DNA of 64,000 nucleotides, taken from Edaphochlamys debaryana (taxonomy: Eukaryota; Chlorophyta; Chlorophyceae; Chlamydomonadales). Position numbers and translations under genes: made by a program. The stretch spans positions 434,001 to 498,000 of the forward strand of contig JAEHOE010000057.1 in assembly GCA_016858145.1 (NCBI GenBank). Reading direction: 5' to 3'. Numbering within the stretch: the first letter of the stretch is position 1; each line of letters opens with the position of its first letter. The notes under the pieces are model-generated. The model saw only the letters and a program-made list of their open reading frames with translations, was not told where the DNA came from and did no database searches. Below are positions 1-11,000 of this stretch, one piece after another.

Positions 1-1897
1 GTTCAGGTCCTTCAGCGCGAAGCGCCCCGTCGCCACCAACCGCACGGGAATGTACGGCCGCAAACCGCCGAAGCGCTGCGAAGACAACGAGGGGCCGAGC
101 AGGGACTCGTACCCGGCGTCCGCGTCTGCCGGGTCCAGGGAGTCCTCCGGCTCCGAGACCGTGCCGCGGGACGGGCGCTGCAGGAGGGACTGGTTGGGGC
201 GGCCCGGGGCGGCGGCCGGCCGGGGCGGCGCTGCTGCGGGCGCCCCAGTGGCTGCCCAGGCGGCCGCCGGACCGCCTGGCCCCGCCCCGTTGTTGGCCCG
301 CCCCTGGTGGTGTCCCCCAGCCCGCTCGACCGGCCCCGCACCGTTCGCGTGCCCCCGGCCGCCGCCCCCGCGGGCGCTGCCGTTCACGTGGGCCCCTGCG
401 CTGCCGTTGGCGGGGACCGCGGTCACAGCAGGCCCGGCCTTGCCGTTGGAGCCCCTGCCAGAGTGAGCGCCCGCGCTGGTGCCTTCCCGCAGCGCCCCCA
501 CCACCTGCGCCTGGGCCTCCGCCGGCAGCTGTCCCAGCACAATCACGTCCGCCTCCGTCGCCGCCAGGAGACGCTCCGCCTCGTCAAAGCTCCCGCGCCC
601 GCTCCCGCCCCGCCGGCTCCTGCCGCCCGCCACCTCGCCGCTGACGCCTGCGCTGCCGCCGTCGGCAGTCGCGCTGGTGCCGCCACCCGAGCCCGCATCG
701 TCCTCGTCGTCTTCGGAGGGGGGCCGCCGCCTGGACGTGGAGAGGGCCGCCCGGGCCACGGAACTGCACATGACCGCTGGTCGCAGCAGCGTGGAAGCGC
801 CCTGGGGCGCGGGCCACGAGGAGCTGGCACCTGAGGAGGCGGAGGCGGAGGCCGCTGCGCAGGCTGGCTGCAGCTCCGGTTGGGAGAGGCCCAGGCGCTC
901 GAGTAGGAGAGCGTAGAAGCTGCGCCCCCGGGGCGGCAGCGCGGACGCCTGCTGCTGGCCCCACAGCGCTGCGAGCGCGGCAGCTGGCCCGCTGCAGTTG
1001 TCCATGCACCAGCCCACCAGCTCGCTGAGTGGTAAGGGGGTTGTAGGGGCAGGCGTCAATTATCAGGCGCAGTGTGCAGGGTGCCCGTGGACCCCCTAAC
1101 GCCTAAGCCATAATCGGGCCAGCAGCCTCCACAACCAGAGCTAGACAAGGCTAGTATCGCACCTGATTGACGCACTGGCGTCCGAGGAGGCTCGCTGAAC
1201 GAGCAGCACCTCTCTGAGGAGAGTGGCCACGCCACGGTCTAGCCAACCGTCCATGTCTGCCACCGACAGCCACTGCCACGCGAGCGACGGCAGAAGGGTC
1301 GCTGCGAGCGCGATGGTCGTGTGCACGCTTCCATCAGCAGTGAGGGTGCCAGAAACACCACGAGAGCTGACCGGCGTAGAGGATGAGTCCGCGAATCGAC
1401 ACCGCTCCAGCGCCTGAACGAGCTGGGCCGAAGCTTTCTGTGACCTCTGTCGCTGACCATCGCTCAAGCGTGCCGCGAGAGCCCCCACAACCGCTCCTAC
1501 GTCGCTCGCCGGAGCAGCGACGCAAGTCGCGCCTTGAGACCCGAGCCCAACCTGCAGCAAGGCCAGCCAAAGTCAGAAAAATGATATTGCGACATCACAG
1601 GAGGCAGGCAGGTGTCTGTGGCACGTCCAGGCAGCGCCCACGGCCGATCTCCGCCCCTCCGACCACCCGCTCCCTCACCTTGTGTGCAAGCTGCCCCGAA
1701 GAGCGGCTAGATGCCAAGAGGGAGGTGTGGACGAAGCCATGGTCGGCCTTCGAGGCCGGGGCAGAGCCACCCACATAGCGGGAGGCTCTGCGCCTACGTC
1801 CGTGGGCCTGCGCCGCTGTCGCCCATCTCGCCGCAGCCCAGGGCTGCGAAGGAGAGCAAACTCCTTGCCCCACGAGGAGCGGGGCGGGAAGCGGCAT
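1..1897 (-). CDS. unrecognised protein, 5' part of a gene running off the left edge
   Basis: Spliced model: exon 1 1897-1679, exon 2 1551-1163, exon 3 1024 to beyond position 1. Donors read AAG|GTGAGG and CAG|GTGCGA, acceptors CTGCAG and ACTCAG, and the phases (0, then 2) close exactly. The start is the ATG at 1897. The first ~330 residues are mostly helical and Ala/Leu-rich; after these comes a long Gly/Ser/Ala/Asn-rich linker (about 870 to 150 on the DNA), then a more ordered stretch ending GRFALKDLN at the window edge. Exon 3 holds a short helix with the words VIVLGQLPAEAQAQVV, which loosely resembles ubiquitin-binding (UBM-like) helices; this is inference only. I do not recognise the family. 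Splice-phase agreement and open frames argue that it is a real gene; the start and the function are uncertain. Confidence 0.55.
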
Positions 1898-3677
1898 ACC
1901 CTCTAGAAGCCGTGGCCGTGGTCTCAGCGGCTCATCTCCACAGGCTCAGGTCGGAGGGTGCGTAAATCGGAGCGTGTCAAGCTCAGCCACACAAGCTGCT
2001 AGAGTTGAGCGTTTGCTTGCTGCGCGTTAACGCCCGGCGCAGCGACGGCCCGAAGCAAGCCTCCGCGCGGTCGGCTGATTCACGCGCCCTGATGATGTGA
2101 AACGTACGCGTGAAACTAGCCTGCACGAGAGTTTTGATTTTGTTTCAGCTGAGGAGCGCCAACCCGGGGTCGACCGACTGCATTGGCCAGCAGGATCTGG
2201 TTCAGCCACACACGCTGTTTGGCTCCCAAGCTCCGCGTGTCCCCCCAGCACACACAGACAGCAACTCACAACTCAAAGGACATATCGTGATGCGGGCCAG
2301 AGTTTCGGAAGCTCGGCCTGCCAACCATGCACAGTTCTGCCGCGCGCCCCGTATGCCCCCGCCAAGCGCAGCCAAATGATTGAGATATGTGTCGTCTCGG
2401 AGCGTGCGTGCAAAGATCCGGGAGGGGAGGCCTCCAGGCTCTGGGCCTCTTGGCGCGGGCGCTGGCGGTGTGCGGCTGGGACAAGCGGGGGCGACGTGGC
2501 CCTCTCCGGAGCGCCTGGCCCGACCAGGGTTTGCGTTACGACCCCACAATGCCTGGCTCCTGGTCTCTTGCCCTCTGCCCCACGTCTTCTACCCCCCTCC
2601 ACCCTCCTGCCGCTACCCTCCGCGTTTCACTGCTTGCTCCTCAGCGCCCAACCGCCCTGGGACACCTGCTGCCCGTTGGGCAGCGCTGGCCGCTGCGGGC
2701 GGCACCCCACGGGCGCGGCGGTGGGGGCAAACCGGGGGCCGAGCGTGCAAGCACACGCACCGCAGGCGCGGAGCGCTCGCCCTCGCGTCTCCACTGGCAG
2801 CATGGCAGATCCGCATGAGCATGGGCGAGCGCAGGCATTGGCCCCTACATCCGCATCCGCTTCCTGCCCCGTTCCTCCCCCCCCGGCCATGCGCCCCTGC
2901 GGCCCCGAGACACTTGCCGCTCCTTAGAACAGTGCTGCTGCCTGCTCCACAGAGCCCGCGCATCGAATGTCGCCCAACAACTTCTGCCGTTGGGGGGGAC
3001 GTCCGGAGGACATGACGGCCAGGGACAGCAGCCGGTCCAGATCAGCCTTGCTGCTTGCCGGAGGGTCAGCATCCACGCAGATCTTGTGGCCATACTGATC
3101 CGGAGGCCATTTACATCCTCTCTAAGCTAAGAGGCCCTGCTCTCAGCGCTCTTGCCTCACATGACTCCCAGACACGTTTCCCCATCGCCGTACGGCAAAT
3201 ATGGGATACAGCTCTATACATGACGGGAGTGCTCGGGGAGGGGTGCTGGGGTGGTCTGCCACGGTTGTGCTTTCAGGGCCACACCGTGTCCCACTGGTGC
3301 GGTGGTGCCTTTATGTCATGGTGGCGGGTCTAACCAAACCGCCTTCCTTAACCCACGCCAGGGCGGCGCAAGCCCGGCGTTAGTCTATTTCTGCTTCTTG
3401 CCTGCGCACCGCCGTGACCATGCCATGCGGCAGCCACGACTAGGTCTCACCACACAGCGCTCTAGCTATCGCAGGCGTTGGGGCGGGTACCCACACCAGC
3501 CTCACTCCTGCAGCCATCGTCCATTGCTCGCCGCACATCTAGGGGTTCCAAGCTAAGGGCAGCAAGCCCGTTACTGCTCTCACGCTCCCCGATCATCCCT
3601 GCCCCGCCTCTAGTGGCCCGCTCACCTGCAGACGCTCTGCGCTTGCACACCTGCCTGCAGTGGGCCCGTCACGCTGG
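1898..3677. other. intergenic, no gene recognised
   Basis: About 1.8 kb between the 5' end of the left-edge gene and the 3' end of the SRCR gene. Open frames exist on both strands (for example 2097-2927 on +), but they are Pro/Arg/Ser-rich with no recognisable domain and no supporting splice structure. A TTACA at 3110-3114 (TGTAA on the minus strand) could be a distant poly(A) signal of the SRCR gene. Confidence 0.5.
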
Positions 3678-6600
3678 CTAAGAGTCCCTCTCGCCTAGCC
3701 GCGCCCCTGAGTGCGTTAGTGGCTTATTAGTCAGCCTGGATGAGGGAGCACGTGACGCTGAAGAGTAGCCCGCTGGTGCAGGGCTCCGACGTGACCTGTG
3801 GCAGTGAGGGGGCAGCGGGGTCGGGAGCAGGCGATCTACTGAGTGCAGGCAGGCGACAATCGCAAGGCTGCGGCCGGGCGGGGCCTTCACCTGTGAGAGC
3901 TGGCATGCATTCAGGGTGCTGCTGCTCCTGACCTGCACCCGGCCCAGTGTGTGCCAGCGCCTACCTTGAAGTCCGGGTTGCCTTGCATCAGCCGCGCGGG
4001 ACGGTAGACATCGTCGGGGTTGGTGGGGGCCGTGATGTGTGCCCAGGCCGCAACCTTGCTGGGGTCGAAGTGCCCCTCGGCAGTAACCGGCCCTGCGGGG
4101 GAATGGGCAAGGCAGTTGCTGTAGACCGTGGCAGCCACAGGGGCTACCTAGCGCTTCTCAAGCGCTGGGCCGTCCCCTTCTGCTGCCGCGGGGCTCACCA
4201 GACGGGATGGCGAAGGCGACCGCACCAGCCTTGCCGGTCACCTGAGGAAGCGGCAAGGGGGCAAACGAGATGCGGGGTGGGCTGTTGCACCTCCCACTTC
4301 TTCTTGCTCCCGCCCAGCACCTGAACTTCCCGTCCCAGCAACAGGACCGCGCCCCTCCACCCAACCTCTAGCCCTAGTTGCCACTCGCCATGACGCCGTG
4401 GGTTTTCGTGGCGGGGGCGTCGTACACCATGTCGCACACGTGCTGCGCGACCCGGTCGGCGAAGTCGGGTTTGACTGCGGGATCGAAGCCGCACAGCGGG
4501 GCAAACACCTGGCGGGGCGAGGGGAGGAGGGCAGCTGGTTGTGAGCCGCTCGTGTGAGAGGGACAGCTGCGGCCAGGGGCACAGCAGGGGGTGCACGTGG
4601 CCATGCAGCAGCTGGGCCCTGCCAGCCAAGCCTCGGCGTCAGGCCTCCTCGCCCAACTCACCGTCTGGGACGGGTCGCTGGGGCTGGGCACGAGCAGCTC
4701 AGCGCGGCCGGGGCAGGGGTTCAGGGGGTCGGTGGAGGTGCAGAGGTTGGGCTGCATAGGGTGCATGGGGTGGTAGGGAGGGGGCAGGTGAGGCCGGTAC
4801 CGCGCACTGGCCGCAGGGGTCAAGGCACGTGTTGGTGGCGACCGCGGGGTGCATAGGTTGGGCCACAGGGTGCCGGTTTCGGGGCACGAAGAGGTGATAC
4901 AAAAGAGGTGAGGCCTGAACGGCGTGTTACCCTCACGGCACGCACAGGGGGGATGCGGCGGTGCATCAGTCGCCGAGTCACACGCCCATTCGGACACCCA
5001 CCTCGATGACGTGCTCGTCCCCGTGGGGTCCCCAGCCGGCCTCGTCCAGAACGTAACGCACAAAGGGAGATTTGTCCGGCGGCGCTGTGGGGTTACCAGG
5101 CACAGGGGCACAACGAATTGAGGTTACTGAGGTCTGTGCCGTCGGGCCGTGCCCCATCAGTGGGGCTGCAGTTATGGTGATTTGTGCTGCATTGAGCGCC
5201 GCCGTGTTCCCACACGCGGACTGCCCTGGACTACCCGGGAGCGCCCAGGACCGGCGCCTGACAGGGGCCCATCCCCCATAGTAAGGGCGCTCACAGGGTC
5301 CCTTACAGACTCACGCGGGGGCGGCGAGGGTGGCAGCGCCATGGGCGGTGGAGCGGTCGTGAAGACAGTGTCTGCCGGCGTGCAAAGCGGAGACGGCCAA
5401 GCCGCAAGGGAAGCGTGTTGGGATCAGACCGTTGGCAGGCAGTCGCTTACAAAGTTCGCAGGCAGGGCGGCGAGCCGCTGCACCCCGGCTGCAGGACGCA
5501 CTCACTGGAGCATTCGGCACCGGCCAGGTGGCGGGACGTGTCACAGGGGTACCACAGGCGCTGCACTCCAGGGCAGATGGGAGGACGGCTCAGTGGGAAC
5601 CCACGATGGGGTCTGTCCTCAGCTCCTCACTCAACCCGCGGGTGGAACGTGCAGTCCCTTCTTCACCTGCAGCCCCGAGACTCGACAAACCTCCCCTGCG
5701 CCCTGCCCTGCCTTGCACACACCTCGGCCTTGCAGGAAGAGTCGGATGAGGGGTTGCCGCTGGACTGGATGTCCACCTCCTGCGGGTAGCGGCCCCAGAC
5801 GCTGCCGGTGTCGTACTCGCCAAACTCGTCCAGCCCCTGCAGCCGCCGGCCCGCGCGGCGCAGGCCCTGACTGGCGCCCGCGCCCGCGGAGGAGGAGCGG
5901 AGGCGCCGCCGCGCGGGCGCCGAGCAGTCGAGGTTGCGCAGGCGCTGGGTGGTCCTGGGGCGGGAGGTGCGGAGGCGCGGAAGGGTGCGCGGCGGGCCGA
6001 GATGTGATGTGATGGAGGGCCCAATACCGTACTTTGATGAAGCAGACCCGTGTGAAGCAGACGTATTTCTGAAGAGCCATGGCACCGGGGGCGAGGCCCG
6101 CCTCCCAGACCGTTGCGCAGGCTTACCCGGGCTGCGCCGCGGTGGGGAAGGTGACGTTAGCTGCGTAGTGCTTGCGGCCGTACTTGTAGCTGCTCGGGAG
6201 TTGGGAGGGAGGGAGCCATCAGGGGACGTCTTGTTCAGTGCCTCAAGTTACTCATACGAGTGTAGCAGGGGCGAGCTTGGCGGAAGTGGTGTGACGTTGT
6301 GCTCGGGCTGACGGACTATGAACGCGCCACCAGCGGGCATTTGCAGGAGCACACCGCACGCTGTCTCCCAGCCAGGGCGTCTATCCTGCGCACTGTCTTG
6401 TCAGCGTCCCAGTGCAGAGGTGATGGTCACTCACCCCAGGATCTCGCACACTGCCTGCGCGTTCTCCTCCGTGAAGGCTTCGTCGCAGAACGGCGTCCAG
6501 CCGTTGGAGGGATTGCCGTACCTCTGCGGGGCAGCGGCGGGGACGGGCGGAGTGCGTCACCCTCCCACAGGCTGCACGGGCCAACACCAGATGGCCCTTC

Positions 6601-7482
6601 CTGAACAGCACACCCTATGTTGATGCGCGCTTTCGAAGCCGTCGGCTCACGACGATGGACCCGGCCTCCCCGAGCCGGCGAGCCCTCGCCTCTCCGCAGC
6701 TGAAATGTAGCTGTCACGCTGGGCCTCTAGCTCTGTGGAGGCACCTCATCAAAGGCAAGCACGCCGCACCAGGAAGAGCGCCTCGACCCTGCCCATGCTT
6801 GCGCTGGCGCCGTTCACGAGACGGAAGGCGTAAGCTGTGGGCGCAGGATGAGGAGAGGGGGCACGTACAAGTTTAGCCAAGCTCCACGACGGTCTCCGGC
6901 CCATGGTCTGGCGTGGTGTGGGGCTTCCCACACTGGTTGCAGCCCCTTTCCCTTGTTGGACCCCAGGCTCACCTGGCGACGACGAAGGTGCGCTCACGGA
7001 GGGCTGAGCGGAGGGCTTGCCGCCCTTCTTGCCGCCCTTCTTGGGGCTTGACACCGGGGGAGATGGCGGCGGCTTCTTGTGTTTCTTACCACCACCCGCC
7101 CTCGTCCCCCTCTTCTTCCTCGCTTCAGCTGCGCCTGGTATGGGAAAGAAGAGCATGTTCCAAGGGTCTCGATGTAAGCAACGAGGCGCGGAGCTTAGGA
7201 TTCAGATGTTCGGTTGTTGACGGGTAGCGACCAGGTATGCAACTTGTATAGTGCTTCGTCGCGCGCCGCTAGACGCCTGCATCGCATCCTCCGTCGCTCT
7301 GCCCTGTCATAACGCAGTCCGGTGGCGCACTGCCAGGTAGACCTGCGCTTGCTTTTCGCGCCTGTGCGCACAGCGCAGCCGCCCGTAGCCAGCGCGCCCT
7401 CTTTGCGCTCACCAGCAAGCAGAATTGCGCTCACTATACATAGGGCCAGCAGAGAGCGCAAACTCCTCTGACTTCGGGCCAT
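3678..7482 (-). CDS. secreted SRCR-domain protein
   Basis: Exons read on the minus strand: 7482-7413, 7134-6973, 6834-6770, 6523-6435, 6189-6127, 5954-5723 (or 4 nt longer), 5084-5002, 4508-~4376, 4320-4291, 4241-4199, 4092-3965, 3890-3678. Most phases close. The exception is the join at 5723/5084, which needs the donor moved 4 nt to T|GTGCAAG, and the 3' end of the 4508 exon is unresolved. Residues 1-~30 form a clear signal peptide (LLALCIVSAILLAG). A Lys/Pro/Ser-rich linker (residues 30-75) precedes an SRCR domain with the landmarks RLVNG...GRVE, FCDEAFTEENAQAVCEILG and RLRNLDC. The C-terminal half is unassigned. SRCR proteins are abundant in volvocine algae and act extracellularly or at the cell surface. 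No ligand can be inferred. Last exons are the least certain part. Confidence 0.7.
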
Positions 7483-8082
7483 GTCGCTGTTCGGACTCGG
7501 AGAGCACAGGCAGGGCCCCGGCGTTGCAAACGGCTAGCTAAGACGTGTGCACCGCAGTATAATAAACTAACAGTTGATAAGTATACTCATCAGGCTGTCC
7601 TGCTCGCGCGTTGCCCGCGCCAGACTCCTGGCTGTAGCGGGTCGGTACGGCGGACGAGCGGTACGGGCCGCCAGCAGAGGCTCCCCAGCTGCACAGAAGA
7701 GGTCTGCCTTGTCTTACAAAAGTACGCTGCATGCTGCCAGCTGCTAAGTGCGCAGACTAGGGGTAAGCGGGGGTGGATCACTGGCCAAGGGAGGAACACG
7801 TCGGAACCCTAGGGACATTCGTGTCCGTGTCAGTTACTGAGCTCCACCGCCTGTCAAACACATGCCATGCAAGTTCACAGCTAGCGCAGACGGTGAGCCC
7901 TGGAGCAGCCACTGCTGCGCCGTGCTCTAAGCCAATTCCGGCCTGCCTCCCACACACCGAGCACCCCCTGCCAAGCCTGACAGGGCCAGACTACCGAGCC
8001 CAGCCAATCACACACACGCATGCCGCGTTCGTCCCTCCCACATACTCTTTCCCTCCCCATGCACCCACGCACGATACAATGA
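7483..8082. other. intergenic: kinesin 3' flank and SRCR gene 5' flank
   Basis: Both neighbours lie on the minus strand, so this 600-bp stretch should hold the kinesin 3' UTR and the SRCR gene promoter. No further gene was seen. Confidence 0.5.
7714..7718 (-). terminator. candidate TGTAA poly(A) signal of the kinesin gene
   Basis: TTACA on the + strand is TGTAA on the minus strand, the usual chlorophyte poly(A) signal, about 365 nt past the kinesin stop. A pentamer is weak evidence on its own. Confidence 0.35.
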
Positions 8083-11000
8083 TTACGGCCGCGACACACC
8101 GCTCACGTACGTGGACCGGTTCCTGGCAGAGGACGGCGGCGTGCCGCCCCCCAGGGCGCCGCTGCCCATTGGGGTGGGGCCGGGGTGCGGCGGCGGCAGC
8201 GGCGGCGCCTGCCCGCGCGCAGAAGCCAGGGGCGTCACGTACCCGCCCGCGGTGGCGGCCAGGCCCCGCGCCATGGGGCCCAGACCCTCCGCGCCTCCCC
8301 CGGCGGCAGCGCATCCCGTTGCAAGAGACTGTGCCAGTCCGGGAGCGGTGCCCGCCTGTGCATGCCCCTGCACCTGCCGCGGCGTGGCGCTCCCCGGCGG
8401 CCCCGCCAGCCCTGCTCCCAGCGGCCCGCCGCCCGAGGACGCGGGGCCGTGGCCGGACACACCCGCGGCTGCCCCCGCTCCCAGCGGTGACGGGTGCGGC
8501 CCCGCGCCCCCGACCGGCGTCCGCGCCCCGTTGTGGTCCCGGTCCCGCTCCCTCGACATGAAGGACCCCACCCGGCCGGCGAGGTTGGAGAGCAGGCTGG
8601 ACTGGCGGCGGGGCGTGACGCCACCGGCGCCCGCGGCCGCGGTGGCGGCGGTGAAGTTGCCGTAGGAGGTGGCGGTGGAGGCCGTGGGCATGGCGCCGCC
8701 CCCGTTGGGCGTGGTGCTCTTGCGCCCCCGGGGCGTGGTGACGCGCCGCACGAGCGTGGTCATCAGCACGCCCATGTGCGTGGGCCGGGCCGAGGCTGCG
8801 GGCAGCAAAGGAATGGATTACTTAGCTTCTTTTCAAGATGGCATAGGGACGCACTGCTAGCAATGACGCACGGGTAAAGGGGTAAACATGCACCTCTGCT
8901 TCGCCCTTCAGCCCATCGGCCCCAGCGCGCCGCTCACCCTCCGCCGAGTTTCCGAACACCAGCTGTGTGAACTGCTCCGTGGCGTCGCGGCCGGCCAGGG
9001 TTGTGACCACATTGGCGCATGCCTCCATGCCCACTGCGGAGCCACGGATGCAAAGGCAGGTCAGGCAGGCTGGGAGCGGGGTTAGGGGGTACCGGACATG
9101 GCCATCGGTAATCTGTCGTACGGTCGTCGAGCACGGCCGTCCACATCCCATGCCAGCGGCCCTCTGCAGACCACTGAGCCCTTCCCCAGCAGTCAGCACC
9201 CCAGGCACCCACCCTCGCTGCGCGTGTTGGCGGGCTCCCAGAGCTTGCGGACCAGCTGCAGCTTTTTGCCCTTGGAGTTGGGCTTGACGCCCCAGAACTC
9301 GTACTGGTGCTCGCGCTCCGCGTCCGTGAAGGCGTGCCGCACCGCCTGCGCCAGCACCTTTCGCTCCAGCTGCGGGGCGCGCGAGGCAGAGGCAAGCAGG
9401 TTCGACCAAGCACAGCAAAGGGATTGCAGGATTTGAGAGGAAGGGCGAAAGGCGCATGGCAAGGCATTGGACAGAGAGAGCCTGATAGCGCGGCCCCGGT
9501 GACCGGAGTCACCAGCAACAGAGATCGGGACCCAGCTCACGTCCAGGGCCCGTTTGGCCTTGTCGAGCTGCTTGTCGCGGGCGAAGAAGTTGTCATTCTC
9601 ACGGTCCATCTGTCGAAGAGAGGAGCCAGAGGACAGGTGGGGAGAAGCAAGGGAACTTCAACGGACGAGAGCATACAAGGGCTTCACGGGTGAAGACCAC
9701 TGGGCCCATGCCGACAGGCCCCGGACACGTACCGGCTCCAAGCGGTGCTTGAGCCGGCGCTGCTCCATCTGCAGGTAGATGAGCTCCTTGGAGCGGAAGA
9801 GCAGGAAGAAGCGCGAGCGGTAGACCAGCGGCACGTACAGCTTGTGCCACAGGTCGCAGATCTGGCCCAGCAGCGCCTGGGGGTGGGGTGGAGGGGTGGC
9901 GGGAGGGTGGGGTGGGGTGCACCGGAGTGGCAAGGCAAAAACGAGAGCGGGAATGAGTATATGGACCTAAGGGTGGGAGAAGGTGGGTGGAGCGCGCTCA
10001 AGCACGCGGAGTGTGAGCGGAGCCGCTTACCTCCGGGGTATCGGGCTCCGCCCAGTCATCATCGTCCAAGAATGCATGCTGGTCTGCGGGTTTGTAGGAA
10101 GCGGTTGCAGTAAAACGAAGGGCCAGCCGCCATCCACTGCCCCACCGAGGTTTCCCTGCTTCGCTCTCATCAAGAGTGGCGCAATACCGCACTCCTCACC
10201 TTCGGACGCAAGTGCAGGCTGCTGCTGGGCCTCCGCCGCTGCGCGCTGCAGGTTGGCCACGGCGACCTGCGCCCGCTGCGCCTGCGCCTGGGCTGCCTGG
10301 GCCCGTGAGGTGGCCTGGGCGGCCTCGTACTTGGCCTGCTTGCACTCCGCCTGCGAGGTGGGGCGGGAGACGGAAGGGCGCATTAGTCACAGCCCCAGGC
10401 CCCTCCGTGTGGGCAACGTGGCGCACAACTACCGACCGCGAACTAGGCGAGCATGCTCAGGGCTGCTGCGCGCCCCTGCAGACCCAGGCAGAGCCCCGCA
10501 CGCGGCCCCCGGCGCCCCACCTCCAGCTGCGCGATGCGGGCGTCCTTCTGGTCCGCCTCGTCCGCCGCCAGCTCCAGCTGCAGCACCTGCTTGATCAGCA
10601 GCTGCTTCTGCATGTTGAGCCGCTCCACGCGCTCCTGCAGCGCAGAAGCGGTGGGTAGGCAGGTGCCCGGGCGGGAACGGGACGCTCGGCTCTCAGCACA
10701 CGCACGCCTCCCCAATGCGCAGCTGCCACACACGAGGGCCAGTGCCTTACTGAGCGGACATCATTCCCACGGAGACCGGCATCCGGATGTACGGCTGCTG
10801 GGCTCCAAGGGTCACGGGCGCTCAGGGGCTGCGCCTGCTGCCCCACATCCAGGACCCGGGTCCCACCTGCGTCTCCTCGAACATGGTGCGGTACCGCGCC
10901 ACAGCCTCGCGCATGCTCTCCACGTCAGCGGCCGCCTGCTGGGCGAAGGCCGCCTTGAGCCGCGACACCTCGGCCGCGTACCTTGGGGCAGGCAGGAGGG

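Noticed and set aside
2097..2927. 276-codon open frame on +
   Set aside because: Pro/Ser/Arg-rich with no domain, no splice support and overlapping frames of equal quality; expected by chance at this GC.
5149..6012. 287-codon open frame on +
   Set aside because: Mirror of minus-strand SRCR exons; the minus-strand reading has splice sites and a domain.
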